This document shows, in pieces, positions 12,082-13,832 of a stretch of 13,832 nt of DNA. Below the pieces are notes generated by a model that did no database searches, was not told the DNA's origin, and saw nothing but the letters and a program-made list of their open reading frames with translations. How positions within the stretch are numbered: position 1 is the stretch's first letter; each line of letters opens with the position of its first letter. Source of the stretch: Candidatus Yanofskybacteria bacterium RIFOXYD1_FULL_42_10 (GTDB taxonomy: Bacteria; Patescibacteriota; Minisyncoccia; 2-02-FULL-40-12; GWA2-44-9); the NCBI GenBank assembly GCA_001795975.1, contig MGLG01000026.1:7123-20954 (forward strand), read 5' to 3'. The translations under genes and the position numbers were made by a program.

Positions 12082-13620
12082 ATGCCCAAAAACGATTCAC
12101 AGTTGGATGATTTTTTTGGTTTCAAGCCCATCGGCGAAAAAGAATCAAACAAAGAAAGTTTCAGAGAAATCGCCGTTAAAAAAATAAACGCCGCGCGATT
12201 GGAATTATTGCCCAAAATTCTTTCCAAAAAAGAACGCTATTTGATTTTCTCGCTTGTGCTTATAATTTTAGGTTCCGTAATCGCGGTCCCCTTTTCTTCG
12301 TTTTATCATTTTACCAAAATAGCGCCGGACTATGGCGGCTCCTTCAGTGAAGGAATTGTCGGCGAACCCCGCTATATCAATCCTCTTCTTTCTCAAACCA
12401 ACGATGCCGACAGGGATTTAGTAAGTTTAATGTTTTCGGGAATTTTGCAATATAATAAAGCCGGCAAACTTATTCCCGATCTTGCCAAATCTTATGAAAT
12501 TTCAAGCGATGGTTTAAACTACACGGTTTATTTAAAAGAAAACGCCAAATGGCATGACGGCGAGCCCCTAACAGCCGATGATATAATTTTTACCATTCAA
12601 ACCGCCCAAAATTCAGACTATGGAAGCGCCCAAAGAATTAATTGGTACGGGGTTGAACTGGAAAAAGTGAACGATTACGCGGTGATGTTCAGGTTAAAAA
12701 ATAAATACGCTCAATTTTTAAATTCCTGGACGATTAATATTCTGCCAAAGCATCTTTGGCAAGATATCAAACCGATAAACTTCGCTTTATCGGAATTCAA
12801 CCTAAAACCGATCGGATCAGGACCGTACAAATTTAAAAAATTAAAAAAGGACAAGCTTGGACGAATCCAATCTTATGAATTGGAATCAAATAAAAATTTC
12901 TACGACGGACGGCCGTATATCGGCAATGTGGAAATAAAATTTTATAATTCGGAAGATGAAATGATAGACGCATATAACAAAAACGATGTCTCAAGCCTGT
13001 CTTCTTTATCCTCTAAGAATTTGGACAAAATAAAATTTAAAAAACGCCTTAGCATTAAAAACTTAAAATTGCCCAGGTACTTCGCCGTATTTTTTAATCA
13101 AAACCAAAGCAAAATTCTTTCCGATAAAAATGTCAGGTTAGCCATGAATTATGGCGCCGATAAGCAAGAAATCATTCAGAAAGTTTTAAACAATAACGGT
13201 TTGAGTGTTAATTCTCCGATGGTTGACGGCATAATTGATATTCAAAGCGGCGCAAAACCATATGAATACGATCTGGAACAAGCCAAAAAATTATTAGCCG
13301 ATGCCGGCTGGAACTTGCCTGGCGACAATGGCATTCTTCAGAAAAAAGACGAAAAATTAAGCGTTACATTAACCGTTCCGCTATTATCGGATTTAATGGA
13401 TACGGCCAATATAATTAAAGATCAATGGTCTAAAATAGGAATTGAAGTTAAAATTACAACCCTGACCACTCCGGAATTGCAGCAAGCCATTAAAGAAAGA
13501 AATTTGAGAGGTTTAAAAAGCTATTTAAATGCCGATTATACCTGCTTATTTTACAGCCCGCTTCCATCTAACCTTAATTTCCTCCCGTCGCCTTTTCTTC
13601 TAGGCAATAAATGCCAGTGA
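12082..13620 (+). CDS. Membrane-anchored peptide-binding protein (SBP_bac_5), C-terminus lost
   Basis: A 512-residue extracellular solute-binding protein of the DppA/OppA type. Residues 1-52 are a polar cytoplasmic tail; 53-75 a transmembrane anchor in place of a lipoprotein signal. The binding domain starts near GGSFSEGIVGEPRYINPLLS and shows KLIPDLAKSYEISSDGLNYT, LKENAKWHDGEPLTADDIIFT, KPIGSGPYKF and KNVRLAMNYGADKQEII. Homology-like sequence runs to about residue 473 (IKDQWSKIGIEVKI..LTTPELQQAIKERN). The last roughly 40 residues look unrelated, and the usual 80-130 residue closing portion is missing. The final 70 bp overlap the convergent HIT gene. Neither other plus-strand frame continues the domain nearby, since both hit stops at once. 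It is third in the run after secG. Peptide binding is a family expectation; the missing portion may make it inactive. Confidence 0.88.
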   Translation: MPKNDSQLDDFFGFKPIGEKESNKESFREIAVKKINAARLELLPKILSKKERYLIFSLVLIILGSVIAVPFSSFYHFTKIAPDYGGSFSEGIVGEPRYINPLLSQTNDADRDLVSLMFSGILQYNKAGKLIPDLAKSYEISSDGLNYTVYLKENAKWHDGEPLTADDIIFTIQTAQNSDYGSAQRINWYGVELEKVNDYAVMFRLKNKYAQFLNSWTINILPKHLWQDIKPINFALSEFNLKPIGSGPYKFKKLKKDKLGRIQSYELESNKNFYDGRPYIGNVEIKFYNSEDEMIDAYNKNDVSSLSSLSSKNLDKIKFKKRLSIKNLKLPRYFAVFFNQNQSKILSDKNVRLAMNYGADKQEIIQKVLNNNGLSVNSPMVDGIIDIQSGAKPYEYDLEQAKKLLADAGWNLPGDNGILQKKDEKLSVTLTVPLLSDLMDTANIIKDQWSKIGIEVKITTLTTPELQQAIKERNLRGLKSYLNADYTCLFYSPLPSNLNFLPSPFLLGNKCQ

Positions 13621-13832
13621 GTATGCATTATTGCCTGCCCTGCAGCAGGGAAATTATTTTGAACTAAGTTAAATCCTTCAACAGTTTTATCTTTCTTGGC
13701 AATAAAACTAAAAGTATTTTTTACAGCATCCACTAACTCGCTGCCTAAACTTGCAGGCATGTCTATAGAATTAACAAAATGCTTTTTGGAAACTATTAAG
13801 CAATGCCCTTCAATCTTAGGGTTTGCATCTGG
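13551..13832 (-). CDS. HIT-family nucleotide-binding protein, C-terminal part (cut by window edge)
   Basis: Ninety-three residues are visible, entering from the right edge and ending at the stop at 13551. The segment NPKIEGHCLIVSKKH is the conserved strand-helix region of histidine-triad hydrolases. NLVQNNFPAAGQAIMHTHWHLLPRRKGDG contains the catalytic triad pattern H-T-H-W-H-L-L (HxHxHxx). The fold would hydrolyse or transfer nucleotide monophosphates; the precise substrate is unknown. Only about 11 residues follow the motif, somewhat short for the family, and this tail overlaps the 3' end of the convergent peptide-binding protein gene by 70 bp. The N-terminus with a possible zinc-binding CxxC lies outside the window. 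An internal Met at 13760 is not the start, because the conserved sequence continues upstream of it. Confidence 0.9.
   Translation of the reverse strand, partial: PDANPKIEGHCLIVSKKHFVNSIDMPASLGSELVDAVKNTFSFIAKKDKTVEGFNLVQNNFPAAGQAIMHTHWHLLPRRKGDGRKLRLDGSGL

Noticed and set aside
13638..13650. CCCTGCAGCAGGG palindrome as a regulatory site
   Set aside because: It lies in the HIT coding region, within the codons for the conserved PAAGQ segment, and is short enough to be coincidence.

Overview
The window looks like a chromosomal piece of a Candidate Phyla Radiation (Patescibacteria, probably Parcubacteria-like) bacterium. The evidence is circumstantial. The genes are compact and Lys/Asn-rich, and most housekeeping genes have no Shine-Dalgarno (SD) sequence. 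The order YvlD/holin-like membrane protein, SecG, membrane-anchored peptide-binding protein looks Parcubacteria-like. The UvrC is shortened and carries a small 'ATSN/RQATS' low-complexity insert of a kind I associate with these genomes. Taxonomy is inferred from style, not from a marker gene. Both ends of the window cut through genes: LemA on the left and a HIT-family protein on the right.

Layout. Positions 1-8583 are read almost entirely on the minus strand. They hold partial lemA, a small membrane-anchored protein, groEL and groES behind a vegetative-type promoter and a CIRCE operator, an operon of two unrecognised exported proteins (an HEAIH metallopeptidase-like protein and a lipoprotein), a nucleotidyltransferase-fold protein, and a membrane-anchored S1 (trypsin-like) protease. 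At about 8.6 kb two promoters diverge from overlapping -35 boxes. From 8682 genes run on the plus strand: uvrC (no C-terminal HhH domain), a secreted S8 subtilase with its own promoter, SD and terminator, a YvlD-like membrane protein, secG, and a peptide-binding protein with an apparently lost C-terminus. That last gene collides tail-to-tail with the HIT gene.

How the genes fit together. The clear functions are protein folding (GroEL/GroES, heat-regulated through HrcA/CIRCE), protein export (SecG), DNA repair (UvrC), and a large share of cell-surface or extracytoplasmic products. Three exported proteins carry protease signatures from three unrelated clans: HExxH metallo, S1 and S8. Exported-protein genes tend to have strong SD sequences and the housekeeping genes do not.

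The most distinctive signal is a family of short GC-rich palindromes with a shared core (CCCCTAGGC-AAG-GCCTAGGGG) and different but internally compensated outer arms. One copy is part of a 54-bp insert sitting in the loop of the S1-protease terminator, flanked by an exact 29-bp direct duplication. The other copy supplies the stop codon of the shortened uvrC. Two further unrelated palindromes lie downstream of groEL, and the groES-groEL spacer can fold into two strong hairpins.
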